Below, in pieces: positions 14,600 to 22,282 of a stretch of 22,310 bases of DNA. A model generated the notes under the pieces. That model saw nothing but the letters and a program-made list of their open reading frames with translations, did not search any database and was not told where the DNA came from. Position 1 is the first letter of the stretch. Each line of letters begins with the position of its first letter. Origin of the DNA: an uncultured Clostridia bacterium (GTDB lineage Bacteria; Bacillota; Clostridia; Acetivibrionales; CALMWN01). The stretch spans positions 1-22,310 of the forward strand of contig CALMWN010000215.1 in assembly GCA_937873555.1 (NCBI GenBank), in the 5' to 3' direction. The position numbers and the translations under genes were made by a program.

Positions 14600-15115
14600 T
14601 TATATATTGTCAAGAAGATTGACAAACTCCATATTGCTTTCCATAAGCTGTTCTATATAATTCGGATGCCATACAAAAACTGTATTCAGGCTGTTTGCTT
14701 TAATATCATTTATATGATTGGTATATACGTAAGTTATGTTTTGCTTATTAAATTTTTCTTCAAGCATTTCACAAATTTCGTCATTATCTCCGAATAAGAT
14801 AACCTCTCCCATTTCACTTATCTTATGGCTGTTCAGCAAAAAGTCAATTTTGTCGTTAATGTTGTTTATAAATCTATAGGACTTGACCACATATCTGTAT
14901 GTGGCTTCAGCCTTCTCTTTCAGCCCCTCCGGAGTCAATATGTACCTTATTGTCTTTGGCGTCAAACGTTCAACTTTAAGCATACCCTTCCTGACAAGCC
15001 GCTTGATAAGAATGTTCACATTTCCCAGTGACATACCTGTATTTTTTGCTATATCACGCTGAGTGGAATTCTTATTCTTCTCTATGTTATTCAAAATTTC
15101 AACTTCATTCTGCAT
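14600..15115 (-). CDS. Winged-helix (MarR-like) regulator with extra C-terminal domain
   Basis: 171 residues, ATG with GGGAG 9 bases upstream. Residues 1-75 form a winged helix-turn-helix: STQRDIAKNTGMSLGNVNILIKRLVRKGML is a clear recognition-helix region, followed by the wing VERLTPKTIRYILTPEGL. Residues 80-171 are not part of a normal MarR protein: GEVILFGDND (about 110-119) followed by an amphipathic helix and ITYVYTN look like a small Rossmann-type alpha/beta fold that may sense a ligand. It is the first gene of the polysaccharide operon, 22 bp before the ligase-like gene, downstream of a long leader. It probably controls this operon and perhaps the divergent peptidase gene. No ligand can be named. 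Confidence 0.8.
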   Translation of the reverse strand: MQNEVEILNNIEKNKNSTQRDIAKNTGMSLGNVNILIKRLVRKGMLKVERLTPKTIRYILTPEGLKEKAEATYRYVVKSYRFINNINDKIDFLLNSHKISEMGEVILFGDNDEICEMLEEKFNKQNITYVYTNHINDIKANSLNTVFVWHPNYIEQLMESNMEFVNLLDNI

Positions 15116-15131
15116 TTAGCGATTCTCCCTG

Positions 15132-15219
15132 AAATAAAAAATAGATACTTTTATGCTTCGAAAGCAAAGCTTCGCCCATGAACGTCAATAATTAAACGTC
15201 CTGCATAAAAATATCTATT
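15132..15219 (-). terminator. Putative attenuator (long hairpin with U-tract) in the operon leader
   Basis: On the minus strand, AATAGATATTTTTATGC (15219-15203) pairs with GCATAAAAGTATCTATT (15156-15140): 17 bp with a single G-U, followed by TTTTTTATTT (about 15141-15132). The 46-nt loop has its own stems: GGACGT/ACGTTC (15201 to about 15180) and CGAAGC/GCTTTCG near 15160-15175. A stem with a U-tract inside a 5' leader, immediately ahead of the first ribosome site, looks like an intrinsic terminator that must be overridden. The stem is AU-rich, so strength is uncertain. Confidence 0.6.
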
Positions 15220-15226
15220 GCATCCT

Positions 15227-15293
15227 ACTTTCAAAGCCGGGCCGAAACACCGTCTGGAAAGTTCAGAATTTGTAAAGCGTTCATACATTGAAC
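15227..15293 (-). ncRNA. Two small hairpins at the start of the operon leader
   Basis: GTTCA-ATGTA-TGAAC (15293-15279) begins at the predicted start site. ACTTTC (15262-15257) pairs with GAAAGT (15232-15227) and encloses a GC-rich 24-nt loop containing GACGGTG and GGCCCGGC. LoaP proteins are reported to recognise a dual-hairpin RNA, so this is a candidate recognition site. I cannot match it to a named riboswitch. Confidence 0.4.
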
Positions 15294-15299
15294 AATATA

Positions 15300-15328
15300 A
15301 TTTTATAGCATCACATTACACACGTCAA
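15300..15328 (-). promoter_or_regulatory. Sigma-A promoter of the polysaccharide operon
   Basis: TTGACG (15328-15323), 17-bp spacer, TAAAAT (15305-15300) on the minus strand. Predicted start is near 15293, giving a leader of about 178 nt before the regulator gene. Confidence 0.7.
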
Positions 15329-15377
15329 TACAATTAATAAATTATTGTAAAATTAATTAACATTATTGTATAATATG

Positions 15378-15406
15378 TTGACTTTTGTTATAATATTACA
15401 TATTAT
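15378..15406 (+). promoter_or_regulatory. Sigma-A promoter of the C1 peptidase gene
   Basis: TTGACT (15378-15383), 17-bp spacer, TATTAT (15401-15406), with the start codon about 30 bp further. The -10 box lies in the centre of a palindrome. Confidence 0.75.
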
Positions 15407-15415
15407 GTAATATTA
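15391..15415. promoter_or_regulatory. 25-bp perfect palindrome, likely operator
   Basis: TAATATTACATA-T-TATGTAATATTA: both 12-bp arms match exactly around one central base. It covers the -10 box of the peptidase promoter, so a bound dimer would block transcription. The winged-helix regulator encoded just across the region is the obvious candidate to bind it. Confidence 0.7.
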
Positions 15416-15436
15416 TTATTTTTGTGAGGTGTTTGT

Positions 15437-16312
15437 ATGGCTAATTTTCTTCCTTATAAATTTGGCTGGCTGCCTGACTACCCTGATATCAGGGATTACT
15501 CCGATTCACATGAGAAGATAAAACCCATTTTATCCAGACTAAAAAGCAGAACGGAAGACGGCCTCCCTCAAAAGGCAGATCTGAGAAAGTGGTGCTCACC
15601 TGTTGAAAATCAAGGAGACATAGGCGCTTGTACTGCACATGCTGTTGCAGGTATTGTCGAATATTTTGAGAGAAAGTCCTTTGACAGATATACTGATGCA
15701 TCACGGCTTTTTCTCTATAAGGTCACAAGAAATCTGCTGCATTTAAAAGGTGATACCGGCGCTTACCTGAAAGCTACCCTGGGAGCGCTTACTCTATTTG
15801 GAATACCCCCTGAGGAACATTATCCTTATGAAACCTCCAAGTTTGATGAAGAGCCCGGAGCCTTTTGCTACGCCTTTGCGCAGAACTACCAGTGCATAAG
15901 CTATTTCCGGCATGATGCAGCAAATATAACCCGGGAGCAGATACTTTACAGTATAAAGAAATATATCGCTGCAGGAATTCCGGCAGCATTCGGTTTTACA
16001 GTTTACAGTTCAATAAGGCAGGCTGACAATAAAGGGCTCATACCTTTTCCTGCCAGGAATGAAAAGCTTCTTGGTGGCCATGCCGTGGCAGCTGTCGGTT
16101 ATGACGATTCGATAGTGATAGAGAATAATACTGCCGGATATAGTACAACCGGTGCACTGCTAATAAGAAACTCCTGGGGTGAAGGATGGGGCGAAGACGG
16201 GTATGGCTGGCTGCCATATGAGTACGTACTTAAAGGTTTGGCACAGGATTGGTGGTCGATACTGAAACAGGAATGGATTGATACCGCTGCCTTTACAATC
16301 GAAGAGGGCTGA
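15437..16312 (+). CDS. Papain-family (C1A) cysteine peptidase, apparently intracellular
   Basis: 291 residues, ATG with GAGGTG 6 bases upstream. Catalytic set intact: Gln59 in ENQGDIGAC, nucleophile Cys65, His215 in GGHAVAAVGYDD and Asn245 in IRNSWGEGWG. The N-terminal 50 residues (YKFGWLPDYPDIRDY ... LPQKADLRKWCSPV) match the short leader seen in bacterial and archaeal C1 proteins rather than a long inhibitory propeptide. No signal peptide or membrane segment is visible, so it should stay in the cytoplasm unless exported by another route. It is the only plus-strand gene, with its own promoter and terminator, facing loaP tail to tail. A role in trimming or quality control of envelope proteins is conceivable but unsupported. 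Confidence 0.93.
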   Translation: MANFLPYKFGWLPDYPDIRDYSDSHEKIKPILSRLKSRTEDGLPQKADLRKWCSPVENQGDIGACTAHAVAGIVEYFERKSFDRYTDASRLFLYKVTRNLLHLKGDTGAYLKATLGALTLFGIPPEEHYPYETSKFDEEPGAFCYAFAQNYQCISYFRHDAANITREQILYSIKKYIAAGIPAAFGFTVYSSIRQADNKGLIPFPARNEKLLGGHAVAAVGYDDSIVIENNTAGYSTTGALLIRNSWGEGWGEDGYGWLPYEYVLKGLAQDWWSILKQEWIDTAAFTIEEG

Positions 16313-16334
16313 GTTACACTCAGCCCCTTTTTTT
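16306..16334 (+). terminator. Intrinsic terminator of the C1 peptidase gene
   Basis: GGGCTGAG (16306-16313), loop TTACA, CTCAGCCC (16319-16326), then C and seven Ts. The peptidase stop codon (TGA, 16310-16312) is inside the left arm. There is no U-tract for the opposite strand, so minus-strand transcription from loaP is not stopped here. Confidence 0.95.
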
Positions 16335-16393
16335 AATCTGCACCATGTGCAGCGTGTGTCAATATACTCGTTTCCATAAATAATATTGAAAGT

Positions 16394-16915
16394 TTAAGCA
16401 GGTTGTAAGACCGATATCCCCAGGTCAACAGTTCTTGCTTCACCTAAAAAATCGAGCCGTACTTTTGCCCTTCCTTTCCGGTAGTCAATGCTCTCTATTT
16501 GACCTTCAAGGGAAAGAAGCGGGCCATCAACCACCACTATTTTCTTATTTTCTACAAGTATGTTAGAAAATCCTATAGTTTCGTTATTACAAATCAATCT
16601 GTTCAATATTTCCATTTCATAGCTATCTATTTCCAGCGGTGTATGTCCGCTCCTAAGCATCTTTATCAGCCCCGGTACGCCTTGAAGGTTACAATAATCC
16701 TCCTGGCTGACGCTGCCGTTTACCAGTACATATCCCGGAAACAGAGTCTTGATATTGTGATGCCATTCTCCGTTTTTCCGTTCCTTTATACGTCTTTTTG
16801 GTACAAGTATCCTTAGCTTGTCCTTAAAACGATATTTAAGACGCTCTTTTACCTTATCTTCCTCACCGGTCAGAACAAAAATAGCATACCAGGAATCCTG
16901 AGCATTATTAAACAC
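16394..16915 (-). CDS. loaP: NusG-paralogue antiterminator, LoaP-like
   Basis: 173 residues from GTG 16915; AAGGGG lies 8 bases upstream. The NGN domain begins SWYAIFVLTGEEDKVKERL and contains the hallmark LFPGYVLVNG; a KOW domain follows (about 125-170: VVDGPLLSLEGQIESIDYRKGRAKVRLDFLG). It is too short and divergent to be housekeeping NusG and lies in a polysaccharide locus, as LoaP, RfaH and UpxY do. Such proteins ride on RNA polymerase and suppress termination in long operons. The natural target is the operon of at least 15 kb starting at 15293. The gene is 19 bp downstream of the TolC-like gene and probably co-transcribed with it. Calling it LoaP rather than another NusG-like factor rests on its Firmicutes setting. 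Confidence 0.88.
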   Translation of the reverse strand: MFNNAQDSWYAIFVLTGEEDKVKERLKYRFKDKLRILVPKRRIKERKNGEWHHNIKTLFPGYVLVNGSVSQEDYCNLQGVPGLIKMLRSGHTPLEIDSYEMEILNRLICNNETIGFSNILVENKKIVVVDGPLLSLEGQIESIDYRKGRAKVRLDFLGEARTVDLGISVLQPA

Positions 16916-16934
16916 ATTGATAACCCCTTAAAAC

Positions 16935-18227
16935 TTATTTCACATATATACCTTGATTCACCATATCTATGAGAACCTTTGCATTCTCGAACGCAATTAC
17001 CGCCTTATCCACATCAAGAAGGCTTCTGTTCAAGTCCTGTATCTGTAAGTCGTATTGGAGCTTGCTGATCTGCCCTTGATTGTAATTAGCCTCTGCTACG
17101 ATCTTCTTCTGTTCAAGCAGCTTTTTATTCTCCTTTGCAGAGTTCAAATCCAATACTGCCTTCTTATACTGAAAATATACTTTTTTCACATTAGATTCCA
17201 TATTTCTGTTTACCGTCTGTTCATCTATCTGTGCCTTCTGATAATCAAGATTGGAGCTTGTAACCAGTGCTCTGTCTTCATCGTTAAGTGGCTTGGGAGT
17301 TAAGAACAAATCATAGTCAACACTGTATGCAATACTGATTTTTTCGGATATATCCTTATATATTCTTGTATTGAGCTGCTGTGATTGTAAATCAGTATTA
17401 TTAGCTCTGAAATTTGACAATAATACTACCAGGTTATAGCTTTTTGTATCTTCAATATCCGGTAGAAGATATTTAATATCCAGGTTGTTCTCTACCTGTA
17501 TATTTAGTTTCGTCTTCATGTTCTCTGTAGCAAGTTCAATATTGTTGTTCAAATCGTTAATTGAGCTTTCCAGTGTACGCTTCTTACTCTCCAGATCTTC
17601 AATATTGATTCTTGTAGTCATGCCATAATTTGCTTTCAACTTTTCTGTGTCCAGCAGTTTTAAAGTATTTTCATAATCCCCTTTAGCCAGTTCCAACTGC
17701 TTGTTCATCACATACAGGTTATAATAATCTGTTTGTATAGCATATTTCGCATTTCCTATTTGATTGGCTTTCAGCTGCTGCGCCTGCTTCTGCTGAAGCA
17801 TGACAGGCTCCAGCGTCTTCTCGCTGTTAGCCAAAGACTTTACTATATTTCTCAGTCTCTGCTGCTCCTGGTTATATGCACCAAGATAATGCTCGGCACT
17901 GCTGCTTGCTGCTGCAGCTTCTCCAACATTTCTTGCAGCCCTGTACTGTTCCTTTGCAGTTGAAAGATAAGACTCTTTTGATCTTAGTGTATCTTCCTGT
18001 CTGTCTGCCGTATCCTTTAAGTCGTTGTAATCCTTGATACTCTGCGCATATTTAACATCCAAAAGCTTTGTATTGATATCTATAACCTTCACATCAGGGC
18101 TTTCATTTATCAGCCTTTCCTGCAGGCTTTTCAAATTGTATTGGGCAGGCTCTTCAGCTTTTACTCCCAGGCTGAAAACCAGTGAAGTGCATAACAGTGC
18201 GATGGCAATGCCTCTTTTAACCTTCAT
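16935..18227 (-). CDS. TolC-family-like exported coiled-coil protein
   Basis: 430 residues, ATG with AAGGGG about 12 bases upstream. Signal peptide at 1-24 (KRGIAIALLCTSLVFSLGVKA, cut before EEP). The mature part is mainly long amphipathic helices in two related halves (about 35-230 and 265-420), each with a helical hairpin: QYRAARNVGEAAAAS, YYNLYVMNKQLELAKGDYENTLKL in the first, and VKKVYFQYKKAVLDLNSAKENKKLLEQ plus EANYNQGQISKLQYDL in the second. That is the outer-membrane efflux protein (TolC) layout. Gram-positive cells have no conventional outer membrane, yet such proteins occur in Clostridia; the role there is unclear, perhaps spanning the wall or S-layer space. It is the first gene of a pair with loaP. 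Confidence 0.82.
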   Translation of the reverse strand: MKVKRGIAIALLCTSLVFSLGVKAEEPAQYNLKSLQERLINESPDVKVIDINTKLLDVKYAQSIKDYNDLKDTADRQEDTLRSKESYLSTAKEQYRAARNVGEAAAASSSAEHYLGAYNQEQQRLRNIVKSLANSEKTLEPVMLQQKQAQQLKANQIGNAKYAIQTDYYNLYVMNKQLELAKGDYENTLKLLDTEKLKANYGMTTRINIEDLESKKRTLESSINDLNNNIELATENMKTKLNIQVENNLDIKYLLPDIEDTKSYNLVVLLSNFRANNTDLQSQQLNTRIYKDISEKISIAYSVDYDLFLTPKPLNDEDRALVTSSNLDYQKAQIDEQTVNRNMESNVKKVYFQYKKAVLDLNSAKENKKLLEQKKIVAEANYNQGQISKLQYDLQIQDLNRSLLDVDKAVIAFENAKVLIDMVNQGIYVK

Positions 18228-18420
18228 ACTCTCTTAACCCCTTTTAATAATAATTGATATGTATAGTGTAAAATAAAACAACCTCTACACAATAATTATT
18301 ATATACGATACTTAAGTCATTTTGTATGTTTAAAGAAATATTTAATAAAAATTTAATGTTTAACACAGCAAAAAAAAAGCCCCGCGGACTGAAGTCCGCA
18401 GGGCTTTTATCTGTTTATTC
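18228..18420 (-). promoter_or_regulatory. Intergenic stretch with a possible promoter for the TolC-like/loaP pair
   Basis: After the S-layer terminator, AT-rich DNA includes TATAAT on the minus strand at 18303-18298. The best-spaced -35 is only TACAAA, so the promoter call is weak. Start would be near 18291, giving a leader of about 64 nt. Confidence 0.35.
18371..18408 (-). terminator. Strong intrinsic terminator of the S-layer gene
   Basis: Minus strand: AAAAGCCCTGCGGACT (18408-18393), loop TC, AGTCCGCGGGGCTTTT (18390-18375), and the T-run continues to 18371. Sixteen paired positions with one G-U. It lies about 12 bp past the stop codon. Confidence 0.97.
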
Positions 18421-21400
18421 TTACCTGTGCATTAATGTGTAGTCCAAACCTGTGTTGGTAGATGGAACGTAATCATCTACTACGTAAATCTTTATGGATT
18501 TACTTACACCGTTACCAGTGTATGCAGTAAGAGCAACAACATCTCCGGATGCTAGAGCACCACCTGATAATATACCGGTATCTGTGCTATAGGTATATCC
18601 AGCCTTAACTGCACCAGCTGCGTCTGTAACAACTACATCTACATTAGAAGGAGCAATTGCCTTCTTACCATACTGGTCTTTAACGTAGAAGTATATTCCT
18701 GCTCTTGCTACAGCATAACCGCTCGGGTCAGCTGCAAGTGTCGGGAACTTGTCTCCACCGTCAAACTTACATCCATAAGCGTCATATGACACTCCTGGCT
18801 TGCTCGCGGAGTAAGCTTTTGTTACATTATTGAAGCTGTTGATTGTAGTAGTTCCAGTAGTTACTGTAATACCACGCAGATGGCTGTCAATACTATACTG
18901 TGTAATACGTTTGTTCAACAGGTTAGCATTAGCGCTTGTAACTGATGTCTTATAAATGTCACCGCTGGTACCATACTTAACAAACGGTCTGTAGTATACA
19001 TTGTAACCTGCAGTGTCAGTCATCGCAAGTGCCGGATCATTGAAGTCTACATCGATTGACTTAGCCATTGCCTTATCAGTATCACTTGGTTTGGAAGTCA
19101 AAGCTGCAAATACTGTTGTAGTTACATTGTTATAGCCTCTTACTACAGCTGTGAGGTTTCCTGTGTATGACTTGTCATCAACGTATCTTGCAAATACTTT
19201 TCTGTCTCCGCCTGATTTTACAGGGTTTGCAGTAGTAACTTTGGTTCTGTTGTCATTTGCTTCAAGAACAAATCCGAATTTATCAGGATCGCTTACAGCA
19301 TAGCTTAAGATGTCAACAGGAGCAAGTTCAACGGACATCCCGTTGTATTTGCCACGAACCTTGGCATCTGACATGTACTCACCAAAATAAGTATCTTTGA
19401 TATTCTGATCTAGACTACCATATCTGTACTCAGCTGAAGCATCAGAACTCAATTTTGAACCTGTGTGGTTGTATTTGTTAACAACTGCATCGTCACCCAT
19501 TGCATAAAGCACCGGGTCAACTGAATCGATGAAGTAGCTGCTAATATCCTTCTTATCTACATTGTAGAAAGTATAGGTCTTGGAGTCTACTTCCTTACAG
19601 TAAGTTGACAGTGTAGAATCAGAAGTGTTTATAGTTGCGTTGTCACCGTAAGTTGCTCCGCTTGGCTGGAATGTTGCTTTCATCAACTTAACTGTAATAG
19701 TTGCTGAACCGGTAGTAGGTCCTGCATACATTTCCAGTTTGTCATCCTTACCATAGATAACTTTTCTGTAAACATTGTCATAAATGCTGTATGTGCTGGA
19801 GCCCAAGCTTATAACTGAAGCATCAGAAGTAGTAGCATAAATGAAGTAGTAGTAGTTTGTCAAAGTGTTGTTGTTCAATTCAGCAAACTTGTTTGAATAG
19901 AACCTGAGGTTTATAGGTCTGTCATACTGGTCATTGATTTTGATTTTGTCAAGCTTGTCACCTGTCTTAGAACCGTTGTTTCCGTTGGCATATACAAGAG
20001 CAGGTATGAACTTGCCGGAATCAATACCAACTATAGTCCTTGGAGCTGCTGCATCCTTAACACTTACGGACATAGTGCTCATTTTAACTGTAGTTGTGGT
20101 TGTAACTGTAGCTGAAAGCGTAAATGTAGTTTTCGAAGTACCGAAATCAGCCAGCAGCTTGTAGGATCCATCAGGATTCTGAATTTCTTTTATGTTGCTG
20201 GAGTCGATACCTGAGAAGGAAACTCCACCTGTAGAACCGGAGATTCTCTTGATCTTTGAGTAGTCGGTAAGAGGATTTCCGTTACTGTCGGTAGCGATAT
20301 AAGGTATTTCTACAAATCCGTCGCCAACTGCTACATCCTGTGCAGGTTTCTGCAGTACGAACTGCTGCAGTACTGAACCTTCCTTAACTTCTACATTGAT
20401 AGAAGCAGACTTACCGGTTGTGATTGATATAGCGGATATAACCTGTGTACCAGCGATACCGTTAGCCTGGGGAACCTTAACCTGAATCTTTGCATTCTTG
20501 TTGTTGTCTGGATCCTGAACAACTTCTGCATATGCAATCGTTGACTCAGTTGATGTTCCAGGGCTCAACTTGAAAGAGTTTGTATTGTGGAATATTTCAT
20601 AATCAGTTACAAGGTTTCCAGTGGAATCCTTTGCTTCGAAGTCAATATAGAACACGTCGGTAGTTGCTTTTTCCAGATAAGTCTTCTTGTCCTTATTGGA
20701 TAAGCCAAGAAGCTTAAGGCTCTGGATATCACCGATGGTGCTTGAAACTGTAAGTGAATCATTCATAACTGTATTGGAATCCGAATCATAAGCAGTTACA
20801 ACAACTGTCTGCTGATCCTTCAATAACCCCATGTAAACACTTAAAGCAGTTCCTGTATTGTCGTTTTTGTGGAATGTCAAAGTACCCTTATCAGAGCTTA
20901 TGGAAGCACCATTTGCAGTTCCGAGTGAAGAATTCCAAGTGATGTTTGAAGCCATAGGGCTCTTTGTAACATCATCACCGTACTGGTTGGTTACCTTGTA
21001 GTAAGCAACACCGTCAGAATCACTTCTTCTTGTAATCTGCTTTGTAACCATTTCAATCTTAGCTATCTTTTCAGCCTCAATTGTAACTGTCTTGCTTCCG
21101 AGGTCAGTTGTGTCATTCTTTATAGCTACCTTATATTCACCTGCAACGAGGTTGGAAGCCTGTGAAAGAACAACTCCACCCTTGTCAGCATCAAAAGTAG
21201 CCGTAAGAGTAACAGCGATACCTGCGTCTCTGGTTACTGTAACAGCAACCTTTGAAGTGTCGGCTACAACGCCGTCGAAGTCAGCATACAGGCTCTTTGC
21301 AGTCTTAACCTTCAGGGCGAATGTTGTAGCAGGACCTGAGGAACCAACCAAACCAGCTGTTTCTGCCTTCTTTGAATCAACAACCTTAGCGTCTATCAAT

Positions 21401-22023
21401 GACTGGATAAGAGTCTTCTTGCCATCGCTTGTGTTAGCCTTTAAAGCTTCAACTGTAGCTACAGCAACGTCATTGATTGTGATCTTTGTAACTGCTGCGA
21501 TTTTCTTCAAACCCTTGGAGTCAGCAAATTTGATAACGTCTTCATACTTGAAGTCAGTACCTTCTACATAACCCAAAGATACAAGTAAAATCTTGTAATA
21601 CTGCTGAGCTGTTATAGCAGCAGTAGGATCGAATGATCCATCCGGATTACCAACGAAACCGAGTTTCGGGTTTGCCTTCAAATAAGCCAATATTGCCTTA
21701 CCTTCAGCCCAATCAACCTTATCGGCGTCATTGAAGCTCTCTGTTCCTTTGAAAGCCTTAGCTTCGCTTTCGAGACCTTTCAGTCTGAGGAACATGATTG
21801 CTGCCTGAATTTTTGACGGTGTAGTTGCGAGATAATCAGCTGTTACACCGCTGCCATCCCCTTGAAGCATTCCGATAGTCTCACAGACCTTTGAGTCTGA
21901 TGGAGCTGCCGGAGCCGCTGGAGCTGTAGTTGTTGCAGTATCTGCTGCGAAAGCAGGAGCTATAGCAGTTAAAAGCAATGCTATTGCTACAAATACCGCA
22001 AAGTACTTTCTGAGATTTCTCAT
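18421..22023 (-). CDS. S-layer protein with N-terminal SLH-like region
   Basis: 1200 residues, ATG with AGGAGG 10 bases upstream. Signal peptide 1-26 (FVAIALLLTAIAPAFA, cut before ADT), then a short Ala/Thr/Pro linker. Residues 45-220 are SLH-like: GMLQGDGSGVTADYL with KIQAAIMFLRLKGLE, and GNPDGSFDPTAAITAQQ (125-141), close to the SLH consensus G-x-PDG-x-F-x-P...ITRAE. These bind secondary wall polymers. The remainder is long, Ser/Thr/Asp-rich and beta-structured, with bacterial Ig-like segments (for example around 235-320 and 320-430), and ends DYTLMHR. Abundant Ser, Thr and Tyr give many possible O-glycosylation sites. Its own strong promoter, stable 5' hairpin and strong terminator fit an abundant protein. 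It is a plausible acceptor of the glycan made by the operon to the left; this link is inferred from proximity. Confidence 0.92.
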   Translation of the reverse strand: MRNLRKYFAVFVAIALLLTAIAPAFAADTATTTAPAAPAAPSDSKVCETIGMLQGDGSGVTADYLATTPSKIQAAIMFLRLKGLESEAKAFKGTESFNDADKVDWAEGKAILAYLKANPKLGFVGNPDGSFDPTAAITAQQYYKILLVSLGYVEGTDFKYEDVIKFADSKGLKKIAAVTKITINDVAVATVEALKANTSDGKKTLIQSLIDAKVVDSKKAETAGLVGSSGPATTFALKVKTAKSLYADFDGVVADTSKVAVTVTRDAGIAVTLTATFDADKGGVVLSQASNLVAGEYKVAIKNDTTDLGSKTVTIEAEKIAKIEMVTKQITRRSDSDGVAYYKVTNQYGDDVTKSPMASNITWNSSLGTANGASISSDKGTLTFHKNDNTGTALSVYMGLLKDQQTVVVTAYDSDSNTVMNDSLTVSSTIGDIQSLKLLGLSNKDKKTYLEKATTDVFYIDFEAKDSTGNLVTDYEIFHNTNSFKLSPGTSTESTIAYAEVVQDPDNNKNAKIQVKVPQANGIAGTQVISAISITTGKSASINVEVKEGSVLQQFVLQKPAQDVAVGDGFVEIPYIATDSNGNPLTDYSKIKRISGSTGGVSFSGIDSSNIKEIQNPDGSYKLLADFGTSKTTFTLSATVTTTTTVKMSTMSVSVKDAAAPRTIVGIDSGKFIPALVYANGNNGSKTGDKLDKIKINDQYDRPINLRFYSNKFAELNNNTLTNYYYFIYATTSDASVISLGSSTYSIYDNVYRKVIYGKDDKLEMYAGPTTGSATITVKLMKATFQPSGATYGDNATINTSDSTLSTYCKEVDSKTYTFYNVDKKDISSYFIDSVDPVLYAMGDDAVVNKYNHTGSKLSSDASAEYRYGSLDQNIKDTYFGEYMSDAKVRGKYNGMSVELAPVDILSYAVSDPDKFGFVLEANDNRTKVTTANPVKSGGDRKVFARYVDDKSYTGNLTAVVRGYNNVTTTVFAALTSKPSDTDKAMAKSIDVDFNDPALAMTDTAGYNVYYRPFVKYGTSGDIYKTSVTSANANLLNKRITQYSIDSHLRGITVTTGTTTINSFNNVTKAYSASKPGVSYDAYGCKFDGGDKFPTLAADPSGYAVARAGIYFYVKDQYGKKAIAPSNVDVVVTDAAGAVKAGYTYSTDTGILSGGALASGDVVALTAYTGNGVSKSIKIYVVDDYVPSTNTGLDYTLMHR

Positions 22024-22071
22024 ACTCTCAAATCCTCCTTGTGTATTTTTGGGAGAAGCTGTTGACTTGCC

Positions 22072-22114
22072 AAAACCGGACCACGCCTCACCCTTGTTAA
22101 AATAATCCGGTTTT
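22072..22114 (-). promoter_or_regulatory. Hairpin in the S-layer gene 5' UTR
   Basis: AAAACCGGA (22114-22106) pairs with TCCGGTTTT (22080-22072) around a 25-nt loop, about 48 bp before the start codon. No U-tract follows. It probably stabilises the mRNA, as known for several S-layer transcripts. Confidence 0.6.
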
Positions 22115-22164
22115 CTTACATTTTGCCCAAGATTGGCGTAATTTACCTATCTTGATTCAAAATC

Positions 22165-22193
22165 ATTATATCATCGGGTATTTTGGCAGTCAA
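22165..22193 (-). promoter_or_regulatory. Sigma-A promoter of the S-layer gene
   Basis: TTGACT (22193-22188), 17-bp spacer, TATAAT (22170-22165). Near-consensus; start around 22158, giving a 5' UTR of about 135 nt. Confidence 0.9.
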
Positions 22194-22282
22194 CATTTAG
22201 CAATTATATGTAAAGAAATTGTAATACAAAAAAGCGCAAAAAAAACTCCGGGAAAATCCCAATGTCATTAAGTTAAGAATAT

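Larger units (their letters stand above)
15116..15436. promoter_or_regulatory. Divergent control region between the polysaccharide operon and the C1 peptidase gene
   Basis: 321 bp without a gene. It contains a promoter for each side, a 25-bp palindrome, several ATTATTGTA-like AT-rich direct repeats (about 15340-15375), and a 178-nt structured leader for the minus-strand operon. The individual parts are listed separately. Confidence 0.8.

Noticed and set aside
15116..15293. Known riboswitch (c-di-GMP, SAM, TPP, cobalamin classes)
   Set aside because: I looked for their conserved core motifs and saw none; a covariance search would settle it.
16306..16334. Bidirectional terminator between the peptidase and loaP
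   Set aside because: Only the plus strand has a T-tract after the stem; the minus strand has none.
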